Numbered from the stretch's first letter, positions 1 through 6,159 are shown. The stretch: DNA of 7,279 nt from Frankiaceae bacterium (GCA_026786045.1 JAJAYV010000220.1:1-7279); one strand, 5' to 3'. A program made the numbers and translations. Notes: a model not told the origin generated them from the letters alone.

Positions 1-371
1 ACCGGCGCGGGCGGCAGAGCGCTGCGCTGCTCGTCGTCACCGAGGGCGGCGGCTACGGCGGCGGCAGCGACGTGCTCGTCGACCTGCGCGCCGACGACCA
101 TGTCGCGCCCGTCGCCGCACTGCTGCGGCTGCTCGCGCTGCACGACCTCTACTTCGGCAAGGCCGACCCGGCCGACCTGCGCCCGCTCGAGGGCGAGCTC
201 GCGCGGGAGGTCGACGCGGCGCTGCGCGCGCTCGGCCACGACGGCGACGGCAGCCTGGACGACCGCCTGTTCGACTGGATGGGCTGGGAGAACTACGAGG
301 AGCGGCACGTGCCCGGTGCGATCGACCCGGTGGTGCTGGTCAAGCTGCTCGAGGCGGTGCCGGGCACATGA
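1..371 (+). CDS. DUF1028-family Ntn-hydrolase-like protein, C-terminal part (5' end outside window)
   Basis: Open from the left edge (codons in frame from base 3) to TGA 369-371, so about 122 C-terminal residues are visible and the true start lies upstream. The visible start, GRQSAALLVV followed by a Gly-rich EGGGYGGGSD stretch and VDLRADDH, is the pattern I recognise from DUF1028 proteins, a family with a predicted Ntn-hydrolase fold and no established substrate. The tail after a charged linker (DWMGWENYEERHVPG, then IDPVVLVKLLEAV) resembles the small putative peptidoglycan-binding-like domain often found at the end of DUF1028 proteins. The catalytic N-terminal part is not in the window, so activity cannot be judged. 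The stop overlaps the glycerol kinase start as ATGA, implying translational coupling and one operon. Family assignment is from memory of motifs; function is unknown. Confidence 0.75.
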   Translation, partial: RRGRQSAALLVVTEGGGYGGGSDVLVDLRADDHVAPVAALLRLLALHDLYFGKADPADLRPLEGELAREVDAALRALGHDGDGSLDDRLFDWMGWENYEERHVPGAIDPVVLVKLLEAVPGT

Positions 372-1861
372 GCGTGCTCGCGCTCGACGTCGGCACGACC
401 GGCGTGACGGCCCTGGTCGTGTCCGACATCGGAGCGGTGCTGAGCCGCGGCTACGAGGAGTTCCCGCAGCACTTTCCCCGGCCGGGCTGGGTGGAGCACG
501 AGCCGGAGGAGATCTGGCAGGCGACGCTGGCCGCGGCCCGCACCGCGCTCGCGACCGACGTCGAGCCGGTGACGTGCGTCGGCGTCACCGACCAGCGCGA
601 GACCGCCGTGCTGTGGGACCGGAGCACGCTGGCCGCCCCCCGCCGCGCGATCGTGTGGCAGGACCGGCGCACCACCGCGCTGTGCGAGGCGCGCAAGGAC
701 GCCGGGCAGGAGGAGCGGGTCGCCGCGCTCACCGGCCTGCGGCTAGACCCGTACTTCACCGCGACCAAGCTGTGCTGGCTGGCCGAGAACGACCCGCGCA
801 GCTGGGCCGGCGTTGTCGAGGGCCGCACCGTCGTGGGCACCGTCGACGCCTACGTCGTGTCGCGCCTGACCGGCGGCCGGCGCTTCGTCACCGACGCCTC
901 GAACGCCAGCCGCACCCTGCTGTTCGACCTGCGCGCGGGCGCGTGGAGCGAGGAGCTCTGCGAGTTGTTCGGCGTGCCGATGAGCGCGCTGCCCGAGGTC
1001 GTCCCGTCCTACGGCGAGGTCGGCCGGACCGACCCGCAGGCCTTCCTCGGGCTCGACGTCCCGGTGGCCGGCATCGCCGGCGACCAGCAGGCCGCGCTGT
1101 TCGGGCAGGGCTGCTTCGAGGCCGGCCGCAGCAAGTGCACCTACGGCACAGGCTCCTTCGTGCTCGTCAACACGGGCGCCACCCCCGTGCTGTCGGACCG
1201 CCTGCTCACGACGGTCGCCTGGATGGAGCCGGACGGGTCGCTGGTCTACGCCCTCGAGGGGGCGGTGTTCGTCACCGGCGCGGCGGTGCAGTGGCTGCGC
1301 GACGGGCTGCAGCTCATCGGCAGCGCGGCGGAGGTCGAGGCGCTGGCGCGCACCGTGCCGCACAGCGACGGGGTCGTCTTCGTGCCGGCGCTCACCGGTC
1401 TCGGCGCGCCGCACTGGGATCCCGACGCGCGCGGCACCGTGCTGGGCATCACCCGCGGCACCACCCGCGCCCACCTCGCTCGCGCCACGCTGGACGCCAT
1501 CGCCTTCGAGGTGCGCGACGTCGTGGACGCGATGACCGACGAGGCCGGGCTGTCGATCCCGAGCCTGCAGGTCGACGGCGGCGCATCGGCCAACGACCTG
1601 CTCTGCCAGCTGCAGGCCGACCAGCTCGGCGTCCCCGTGCAGCGCCCGCAGGTGCTCGAGACGACCGCCCTCGGCGCCGCCTTCCTCGCCGGACTCGGCA
1701 CCGGGGTCTGGTCCTCCCCCGCCGAGCTCGCCGACGTGTGGCAGCTCGACCGCCGCTTCGAGCCGACCGCGGGCGCGCGCGACGACGGCACGCACGCGCG
1801 CTGGTCCGAGGCCGTCCAGCGGGCGAAGGGCTGGGCCTCGGCCGTACCTGGTCACAAGTGA
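368..1861 (+). CDS. glpK: Glycerol kinase (FGGY family)
   Basis: A cytoplasmic enzyme that phosphorylates glycerol with ATP to sn-glycerol-3-phosphate, feeding glycerol catabolism and phospholipid synthesis. At 497 residues it has the normal family length. Residues matching the glycerol contacts of E. coli GlpK are all present: R77 and E78 (TDQRET), W97 (IVWQDRR), Y129 (DPYF), D239 and Q240 (AGDQQAALFGQ) and F264 (YGTGSF). The C-terminal FGGY signature is around residues 358-383, and the ATP-site DGGAS is at 403-407. The N-terminal loop reads DVGTTGVTA rather than the usual DQGTTSSRA, so Thr14 sits where E. coli has a conserved Arg. The GGTRIP-type loop used for fructose-1,6-bisphosphate inhibition and the His phosphorylated by HPr in Firmicutes are not apparent, so regulation may be mainly transcriptional. 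The ATG overlaps the preceding stop; only a weak GAGG lies upstream, consistent with coupling. No glpF or glpD is visible nearby. The alternative, a kinase for another polyol, is unlikely given the conserved glycerol site. Confidence 0.93.
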   Translation: MSVLALDVGTTGVTALVVSDIGAVLSRGYEEFPQHFPRPGWVEHEPEEIWQATLAAARTALATDVEPVTCVGVTDQRETAVLWDRSTLAAPRRAIVWQDRRTTALCEARKDAGQEERVAALTGLRLDPYFTATKLCWLAENDPRSWAGVVEGRTVVGTVDAYVVSRLTGGRRFVTDASNASRTLLFDLRAGAWSEELCELFGVPMSALPEVVPSYGEVGRTDPQAFLGLDVPVAGIAGDQQAALFGQGCFEAGRSKCTYGTGSFVLVNTGATPVLSDRLLTTVAWMEPDGSLVYALEGAVFVTGAAVQWLRDGLQLIGSAAEVEALARTVPHSDGVVFVPALTGLGAPHWDPDARGTVLGITRGTTRAHLARATLDAIAFEVRDVVDAMTDEAGLSIPSLQVDGGASANDLLCQLQADQLGVPVQRPQVLETTALGAAFLAGLGTGVWSSPAELADVWQLDRRFEPTAGARDDGTHARWSEAVQRAKGWASAVPGHK

Positions 1862-1864
1862 CCA
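1849..1864. promoter_or_regulatory. Perfect 7-2-7 palindrome, candidate operator before the diguanylate cyclase gene
   Basis: TGGTCACAAGTGACCA is a perfect inverted repeat with 7-base arms and a 2-base centre. It spans the glpK stop codon (TGA 1859-1861) and lies 72 bases before the preferred cyclase start. Seven-base half-sites separated by two bases is the known arrangement bound by NarL-type response regulators, and such a regulator is encoded at 3535-4188. It could also form a short RNA hairpin, but there is no T-run after it, so a terminator is less likely. Binding is inferred only. Confidence 0.4.
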
Positions 1865-1924
1865 TCGAGCCGGCCGGCCGCGCGGTCGATGCAATTCCCC
1901 TGGCGAGGTGCGTCCTACGTACGA

Positions 1925-1930
1925 GGGAGG
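1925..1930 (+). promoter_or_regulatory. Ribosome binding site that decides the cyclase start
   Basis: GGGAGG lies 6 bases before GTG 1937, an ideal spacing. The longer reading frame's ATG at 1889 has no comparable purine-rich site before it, so translation most likely begins at 1937. The upstream stretch 1865-1924 holds a GC palindrome (CGGCCGGCCG, 1871-1880) but no convincing promoter. Confidence 0.7.
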
Positions 1931-1936
1931 CCGCAG

Positions 1937-3565
1937 GTGCGGGAGCTCGACGAGTACACCGCGTGGCGGGCGGTCGCCGCGCTGCTGCGCGACCCGGCGG
2001 CGACGGTGGGCGCCATCGCCCTCAACGGCCTGTTCGCCGACCTGCCCGCCGAGCTCGCCCACCTCGAGCCGCGCCGGATGGCGGGCCGGTCAGCCCTTGA
2101 CCTCGTGCAGCCTGGCGACAAGGGCGCTGTCATCCTCGCCTTCGAGCGGGCCACGACCGACGGGGGCTCGCAGGTCGACGTCGGGCTCCGCAAGCCGTCC
2201 GCTTCTTCCAGCGGCACGCTCCACTTCGCCGACCTGCGCGAGCGGCTCGGTGTCGTCGTCGGCGTGCTTGTGCCGTCCGTGCAGCCGGCCCGTCTGGCCG
2301 TCGCCTTCCCCGACGGCGACCTGGCCGAGCGCCCCCGCTTCGCCCGGGTCGCCAAGAACGAGTTCTCGCGCTTCGTCGAGGTCGACGACGCGTGGTGCCA
2401 GATGCTCGGCTGGACCCGCGAGGAGCTGCTCGGCTCGCGCTCCCTGGACCTCATCCACCCCGACGACCAGGACCTGGCGGTCGCCTCCTGGATGGACCTG
2501 CAGGGCACCCCCGGCCTCGGCCGGCGCGTACGGCTGCGGCACCTGCGCAGCGACGGCAGCTGGGCGTGGTTCGAGGTCACCAACCACAACCTCATGGAGG
2601 ACCCCGAGCACGGCTGCGTCCGCTGCGAGATCGTCGACATCAGCGAGGAGATGGCGGCGCACGAGCAGGTGCGCGCCCGGGAGCAGCTGCTGCACCGGCT
2701 CGCCGAGGCGCTGCCCGTCGGCGTCGTCCAGCTCTCCGCCGACGGCAGCGTCGTCTACTCCAACCGCCAGCTCCCGGAGCTGCTGGCCTTCCCCGTCTCG
2801 ACGCTCGCGGACCTGCTGGCAGCGGTCGCCGGCGACGACCGGGCGAGCGCCGAGGCGGCGTTCCGGTCGGTCCTGGACGGCGCCAGCGACGCCGACGTCG
2901 AGGTCGCCCTGGCGCGCGAGGACCTGCGCTGGTGCGCGGTGTCGGTCCGCCGCCTCGACGACGGCGCCGGCACCACGACCGGCGCGGTCGGCTGCCTGAC
3001 CGACACCACCGACAGCGCGCGGCTGCGGAACGAGCTCAGCCAGCAGGCCACCGTCGACCCGCTCACCGGAGCGCACAACCGGGCCGGCAGCGACGCCGCC
3101 CTCGCGGAGGCCTTCGCGGCTCCCGGGGCAGGCGTCGCCGTGCTCTTCGTCGACCTCGACGACTTCAAGACCGTCAACGACGAGCTCGGCCACGAGGCCG
3201 GCGACCGGCTGCTCGTCGACGTCGCGGACGCGCTCCGCACCGCCTGCCGCAGCGGCGACACCGTCGGCAGGGTCGGCGGCGACGAGTTCCTCGTCATCTG
3301 CCGCGACGTCGGCCAGGAGGCCGCCCGTGCCCTGCACGCACGCGTCGAGGCGGGGCTGCCCGACGGCACCGCCAGCGTCGGGCTCGCCTGGACGCCCGCC
3401 GGGCAGAGTTCGGCCCCTGAGCTCGTCGCCCGGGCCGACACCGCGATGTACGCGGCGAAGTCGCGGCGCGACGCCGCGGTCCCCCGCCCGCGCACCCCGA
3501 CGGTCCCCGCCCTCGGCGAGGGCCCGGGTCTGTCTCAGTCGGCGAGCCCGCGCTCCACGGCGTAG
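1937..3565 (+). CDS. Diguanylate cyclase with three PAS-like domains and GGDEF domain
   Basis: Predicted to make cyclic di-GMP from two GTP in the cytoplasm; no signal peptide or membrane segment is visible. From GTG 1937 the protein is 542 residues. Domains in order: a divergent PAS-like region (about 20-112, containing LDLVQPGD); a clear PAS domain (about 140-236) with GWTREELLG, LIHPDDQDLA and a closing IVDISEEM; a third PAS domain (about 250-370) starting LAEALPVGVVQLSADGSVVYSN; then GGDEF (about 372-525) opening with DPLTGAHNR. The active-site motif is exactly GGDEF (447-451), with the metal and nucleotide residues FVDLDDFKTVNDELGHEAGD upstream. RSGD (438-441) sits five residues before GGDEF, the position of the product-inhibition I-site. 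No EAL or HD-GYP domain follows; the last 40 or so residues are Pro-rich and probably disordered. The start was chosen for its strong ribosome binding site; ATG 1889 would add 16 residues. The 3' end overlaps the convergent response regulator gene by 31 bases. The ligands of the PAS domains are unknown. Confidence 0.9.
   Translation: MRELDEYTAWRAVAALLRDPAATVGAIALNGLFADLPAELAHLEPRRMAGRSALDLVQPGDKGAVILAFERATTDGGSQVDVGLRKPSASSSGTLHFADLRERLGVVVGVLVPSVQPARLAVAFPDGDLAERPRFARVAKNEFSRFVEVDDAWCQMLGWTREELLGSRSLDLIHPDDQDLAVASWMDLQGTPGLGRRVRLRHLRSDGSWAWFEVTNHNLMEDPEHGCVRCEIVDISEEMAAHEQVRAREQLLHRLAEALPVGVVQLSADGSVVYSNRQLPELLAFPVSTLADLLAAVAGDDRASAEAAFRSVLDGASDADVEVALAREDLRWCAVSVRRLDDGAGTTTGAVGCLTDTTDSARLRNELSQQATVDPLTGAHNRAGSDAALAEAFAAPGAGVAVLFVDLDDFKTVNDELGHEAGDRLLVDVADALRTACRSGDTVGRVGGDEFLVICRDVGQEAARALHARVEAGLPDGTASVGLAWTPAGQSSAPELVARADTAMYAAKSRRDAAVPRPRTPTVPALGEGPGLSQSASPRSTA
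3505..3528. terminator. Possible hairpin terminator at the convergent gene ends
   Basis: CCCTCGGCGAGGG (3510-3522) forms a 5-bp GC stem with a GGC loop. It extends by G3509-C3523 and, after a 2-base bulge, by CCC 3506-3508 with GGG 3526-3528. It lies just before the tail-to-tail ends of the cyclase and response regulator genes. There is no T-run on either strand, so it would be a non-canonical actinobacterial-type terminator, and it is inside the cyclase coding sequence. Weak support. Confidence 0.25.
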
Positions 3566-4188
3566 CGGACGAGCTGCGCGCGGTTGTGCAGCGCGAGCTT
3601 GCTCAGGGTGTTCTGGACGTGGTTCTCCACGGTGCGGTGCGAGAGCACCAGCCGCTCGGCGACCTGCCTGGCGGTCAGCCCCTTGGCGACCAGGCGCAGC
3701 ACCTCGGTCTCGCGCGGGGTGAGCTTGGGCGCGGCGTCGTCCGCGGCTGTGCGCCGGTACTCCCCCAGCACCAGACCGGCCAGCCCCGGCGTGAAGACGG
3801 CGTCGCCGGCGGCGGTGCGGCGCACCGCGTCGACCAGCTCGGCGGCGCTGGCCGACTTGACCAGGTAGCCGGTGGCGCCGGCCTTCACCGCCTCGAGCAC
3901 GTCGGCCTGCTCGCCCGAGGCCGACAGCACCAGCACCTTCGTGCTGCCGGCGACCGCGCGAGTCACCTCGACGCCGGTCAGCCCCGGCATCTGCAGGTCG
4001 CAGACCAGCACGTCGGGCGCGGTGGCCCGGCAGACCCGCACGGCCTTCTCGCCGTCACCGGCCACACCGACGACGACGAGCCCGGCGGCGGCCAGGTCGC
4101 GCTCGACGGCGTCACGCCAGATCGGGTGGTCGTCGGCGACGACGACGCGCAGCTCAGGGTTGCCGCGGGCCGGCTCATCGAGGGACAC
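3535..4188 (-). CDS. NarL/LuxR-type response regulator, MacR-like
   Basis: A cytoplasmic DNA-binding regulator, 217 residues, the usual size for this family. The receiver domain (about 13-128) has the acidic pair D19-D20, the phosphoacceptor D64 (VCDLQMPG), the switch residue S89 and conserved K111 (YLVKSAS). The C-terminal helix-turn-helix (about 154-217) begins KLTPRETEVLRLVAKGL and contains the recognition-helix pattern SHRTVENHVQNTLSKL. It follows the histidine kinase on the same strand, starting at GTG 4188 inside the last codons of the kinase (14-base overlap), so the two are almost certainly cognate. The paired kinase resembles Streptomyces MacS, so this is likely the MacR-type partner; in Streptomyces that system is reported to affect development and actinorhodin production. 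The symbol is left blank because orthology cannot be confirmed from sequence reading alone. All phosphotransfer residues are intact. Confidence 0.92.
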   Translation of the reverse strand: MSLDEPARGNPELRVVVADDHPIWRDAVERDLAAAGLVVVGVAGDGEKAVRVCRATAPDVLVCDLQMPGLTGVEVTRAVAGSTKVLVLSASGEQADVLEAVKAGATGYLVKSASAAELVDAVRRTAAGDAVFTPGLAGLVLGEYRRTAADDAAPKLTPRETEVLRLVAKGLTARQVAERLVLSHRTVENHVQNTLSKLALHNRAQLVRYAVERGLAD

Positions 4189-5248
4189 GCAGCTCCACCT
4201 CCGTCCCCTGGCCGGGAGCGCTCACGACCTCGACCGTCCCACCGAGGTCCTGTACCCGGCCGCGAATCGACTGCGCCACGCCGAGCCGGCCGTCCGCCGC
4301 AGCCTGCGCGAGCCGGCCGGGGGCGATGCCGGGGCCGTCGTCGCGCACGGTGACGGTGACGGCGTCCGGCTCGTCCTCGACCAGCAGCCACGCGCTGCCG
4401 CCGCCGTGCTTGCGCGCGTTGTCGACAGCGGCGGCGGTCGCAGCGGCCAGCTCGCGGGCGGTGGCGGCGGGGAGCAGCACCGGCGTCGCCGGCGCGGCCA
4501 GGTGGAGGTCGGCCCCGGACGGCAGCAGCGGCCGCAGGTCGGCCTCGCCGACGGGTACCGCGACCGCCGGTCCGGCGACCAGCCGGCGCAGCGCACCCTC
4601 CTGCTCCGCCGCCAGGCCGGCCAGCTCCGGGTCGGTGGAGCGCCGCGATACCAGCGCGAGGGCCTGCAGCACCCCGTCGTGGACCGAGCGCGACAGCCGC
4701 TCGCGCTCGGCAGCGGCAGCCTGCAGCTGGACCGCGGCGGCGTAGGCCCGCTCGGCCCGGCGGGCGAGGGTGACGACGTAGCCGACGACGGTCCCGACGA
4801 GCAGGAGCAGCACGACGCTGTTGACGGTCGCCTGGCCGGGGTCGCCGCGCTCGACGACCGCGGCTGCCCCAATGACGACGGCCGCCGAGGCGCCGCCGAC
4901 CCAGCCGCGGTGCACCGCCCAGGCGATGACCGGCGCGGCCGCCCAGCTCACCGACACCGTCGGGTCGCCCTCGGCGATCCGTTCGGCGGTGAGCACCGCC
5001 CGCGACGACAGCACCGCCGCGGCGGTCAGCGCGAGGTCGGTGAGCAGCAGCGGCCAGCCGCGCCGGCGCGGGTCGGCGTAGAGGAACGCCGCGAGCGCGG
5101 TCCAGACCGCCATGCCCGCCAGGACAGCCCAGCCCAGGCCCGGCCGGGCGTAGGTGTCGGTGTAGACGGCCATCGAGCCGGCGGCGTAGAGCAGCGCGGC
5201 GACGCGGTAGACGGCGATGGCCCGCCACAGGGCGGTGTCGAGCCGCAC
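4175..5248 (-). CDS. MacS/DUF5931-type membrane sensor histidine kinase
   Basis: A 357-residue membrane-bound sensor that autophosphorylates and passes phosphate to the downstream response regulator. The N-terminal half holds about five or six hydrophobic segments (roughly 10-29, 39-58, 65-86, 100-131 possibly two, 141-163) with very short loops. There is no sizeable extracellular domain, so it probably senses something in or at the membrane. A linker (164-184) precedes the HisKA_3-type phosphoacceptor region RLSRSVHDGVLQAL with H190. The ATPase domain has the N box N277 (VDNARKH), G1 DDGPGI (303-308), the G2 region GRLGVAQSI (320-328) and a final GQGTEVEL. The opening LWRAIAVYRVAALLYAAG and overall layout match what I recall of the actinobacterial MacS family (DUF5931). 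It starts with GTG 9 bases after the acyltransferase stop and lacks a clear ribosome binding site, suggesting coupled translation. The stimulus is unknown. Confidence 0.88.
   Translation of the reverse strand: MRLDTALWRAIAVYRVAALLYAAGSMAVYTDTYARPGLGWAVLAGMAVWTALAAFLYADPRRRGWPLLLTDLALTAAAVLSSRAVLTAERIAEGDPTVSVSWAAAPVIAWAVHRGWVGGASAAVVIGAAAVVERGDPGQATVNSVVLLLLVGTVVGYVVTLARRAERAYAAAVQLQAAAAERERLSRSVHDGVLQALALVSRRSTDPELAGLAAEQEGALRRLVAGPAVAVPVGEADLRPLLPSGADLHLAAPATPVLLPAATARELAAATAAAVDNARKHGGGSAWLLVEDEPDAVTVTVRDDGPGIAPGRLAQAAADGRLGVAQSIRGRVQDLGGTVEVVSAPGQGTEVELRVPR
4196..4202 (-). promoter_or_regulatory. Ribosome binding site of the response regulator
   Basis: On the minus strand GGAGGTG stands 7 bases before GTG 4188, within the 3' end of the kinase gene. 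It supports the GTG start and independent or re-initiated translation of the regulator. Confidence 0.75.
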
Positions 5249-5257
5249 CCGGGTCGG

Positions 5258-6004
5258 CTAGCTGGCGCGGCGGGCGGCGACGGGGGCGTCGCTGCTGACG
5301 AGCGCCTCGCGCGCCGCGCTCCTGGCGTCCTCGATGTCGGCCTTGGCCTTGGTGGCGTAGGTGTCGACGTACTCCTGGCCGGACAGCACCATCAGCTCGT
5401 ACATGATCTCGTCGGTGATGGAGCGCAGCACGAAGCGGTCGCCCTCCATGCCGGCGTAGCGGCTGAAGTCCAGCGGCTTGCCGATCCGGAGCTCGATCTT
5501 GCGGCCGATCTTGGGCATCCCGCCGCCGCCGGGCTGCACGGCCGCCATGCCGATGAGGCCGACCGGGATGACCGGGACGCCGGCCTCGAGAGCCATGCGC
5601 GCGACGCCGGTCTTGCCGCGGTAGAGACGCCCGTCGGGCGAGCGGGTGCCCTCGGGGTAGAGGGCGAGCAGGTCGCCCGCCTCGAGCACCCGCAGGCCGG
5701 TGCGCAGTGCCGCCTCCGACGCGGCCCCGCCGGCGCGGTCGATAGGGATCATCCCCACGCCGGAGAAGAACTGCCGGGACAGCCAGCCCTTGGGGCCCTT
5801 GCCGGTGAAGTAGTCGCTCTTGGCCAGGAAGGTGATGCGGCGCGGCACAACAAGCGGGATCATGAAGTTGTCGAGAAAGGTCGTGTGGTTGCCGGCCAGG
5901 ATCGCCGCGCCCTGCGCGGACAGGTTCTCGGCCCCGGTGATGTAGGGGCGGAAGAACAGCTTCAGCAGAGGGGCCAGCACGGCCTTCACGAGCCAGTAGC
6001 CCAT
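5258..6004 (-). CDS. 1-acyl-sn-glycerol-3-phosphate acyltransferase (PlsC family)
   Basis: Predicted to transfer an acyl group to lysophosphatidic acid, giving phosphatidic acid at the inner face of the membrane; some actinobacterial relatives may acylate other acceptors. The protein is 248 residues from ATG 6004. The four acyltransferase motifs are in order: NHTTFLD with catalytic H40 and D45; the IPIDR element (86-90); YPEGTRSPDG (116-125) for phosphate binding; and VPVIPVG (143-149). The hydrophobic N-terminus (about 4-18, LVKAVLAPLLKLFF) is probably a membrane-associating helix, followed by RPYITGAENL. The frame stays open upstream to 6568, but ATG 6004 is strongly favoured: it has a GGAGGAGGG site, the family N-terminus begins there, and the upstream part is antisense to the hydrolase gene. 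It is the first gene of a three-gene operon with the kinase and regulator, which is unusual company for a lipid enzyme and hints that the sensor monitors membrane state. Confidence 0.9.
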   Translation of the reverse strand: MGYWLVKAVLAPLLKLFFRPYITGAENLSAQGAAILAGNHTTFLDNFMIPLVVPRRITFLAKSDYFTGKGPKGWLSRQFFSGVGMIPIDRAGGAASEAALRTGLRVLEAGDLLALYPEGTRSPDGRLYRGKTGVARMALEAGVPVIPVGLIGMAAVQPGGGGMPKIGRKIELRIGKPLDFSRYAGMEGDRFVLRSITDEIMYELMVLSGQEYVDTYATKAKADIEDARSAAREALVSSDAPVAARRAS

Positions 6005-6006
6005 GA

Positions 6007-6015
6007 CCCTCCTCC
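6007..6015 (-). promoter_or_regulatory. Ribosome binding site of the acyltransferase
   Basis: On the minus strand GGAGGAGGG precedes ATG 6004, with GGAGG spaced 6 bases from the start. This fixes the acyltransferase start and argues against the longer upstream reading frame. Confidence 0.8.
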
Positions 6016-6039
6016 GCTTCGACCCGACTGTGTGCCCGC

Positions 6040-6069
6040 ACCCTACGGTCGTCGTCGCGCTCGCGGCAA
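6040..6069 (-). promoter_or_regulatory. Candidate promoter of the acyltransferase-kinase-regulator operon
   Basis: Read on the minus strand: TTGCCG (6069-6064), an 18-base spacer, then TAGGGT (6045-6040). This fits the housekeeping sigma pattern of high-GC actinobacteria (TTGnCn and TAnnnT). Initiation near 6033 would give a leader of about 29 bases with the ribosome binding site. It was identified by eye and is not unique proof. Confidence 0.45.
6044..6049 (+). promoter_or_regulatory. Candidate -10 element for the hydrolase operon
   Basis: TACGGT is the only TAnnnT hexamer on the plus strand between 6005 and 6164. A poor -35 candidate, TTCGAC (6018-6023), lies 20 bases before it. It overlaps the -10 of the opposite promoter by two bases. 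It would leave a leader of about 110 bases. Weak; a promoter without a TA-rich -10 nearer the start is equally possible. Confidence 0.2.
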
Positions 6070-6154
6070 CGACCCTCGCCTGCCCGTCGCGGCGTGCGAC
6101 GATGACCGCGGCCGCTGCGCGCGACCACCCCACCGTGACGACCTGCGACCGCTT

Positions 6155-6159
6155 GGGAG
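6155..6159 (+). promoter_or_regulatory. Ribosome binding site that decides the hydrolase start
   Basis: GGGAG lies 5 bases before GTG 6165. The frame is open back to ATG 6003, but that ATG has no such site and the first 54 residues would not resemble the enzyme family. Confidence 0.65.

Noticed and set aside
567..590. Inverted repeat CGGTGACG / CGTCACCG with an 8-base spacer inside glpK
   Set aside because: Several 8-base inverted repeats with free spacing are expected by chance at this GC content, and this one encodes conserved GlpK residues (VGVTDQRE region).
1871..1880. Palindrome CGGCCGGCCG in the cyclase leader
   Set aside because: It is a simple GC alternation likely to arise by composition alone; no flanking symmetry supports an operator.
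1916..1921. TACGTA as a -10 element for the cyclase gene
   Set aside because: It does not fit TAnnnT, has no -35 at proper distance, and lies only 15 bases before the GTG start, next to the ribosome binding site.
743..2062. Minus-strand open frame of 439 codons antisense to glpK
   Set aside because: Composition is typical of a GC-rich shadow frame; no motif, no ribosome binding site, and it crosses the glpK-cyclase junction.
100..2100. Plus-strand open frame of 666 codons across DUF1028, glpK and the cyclase start
   Set aside because: It is a shifted frame over clearly recognisable proteins, rich in Arg and Ala, with no family motif.
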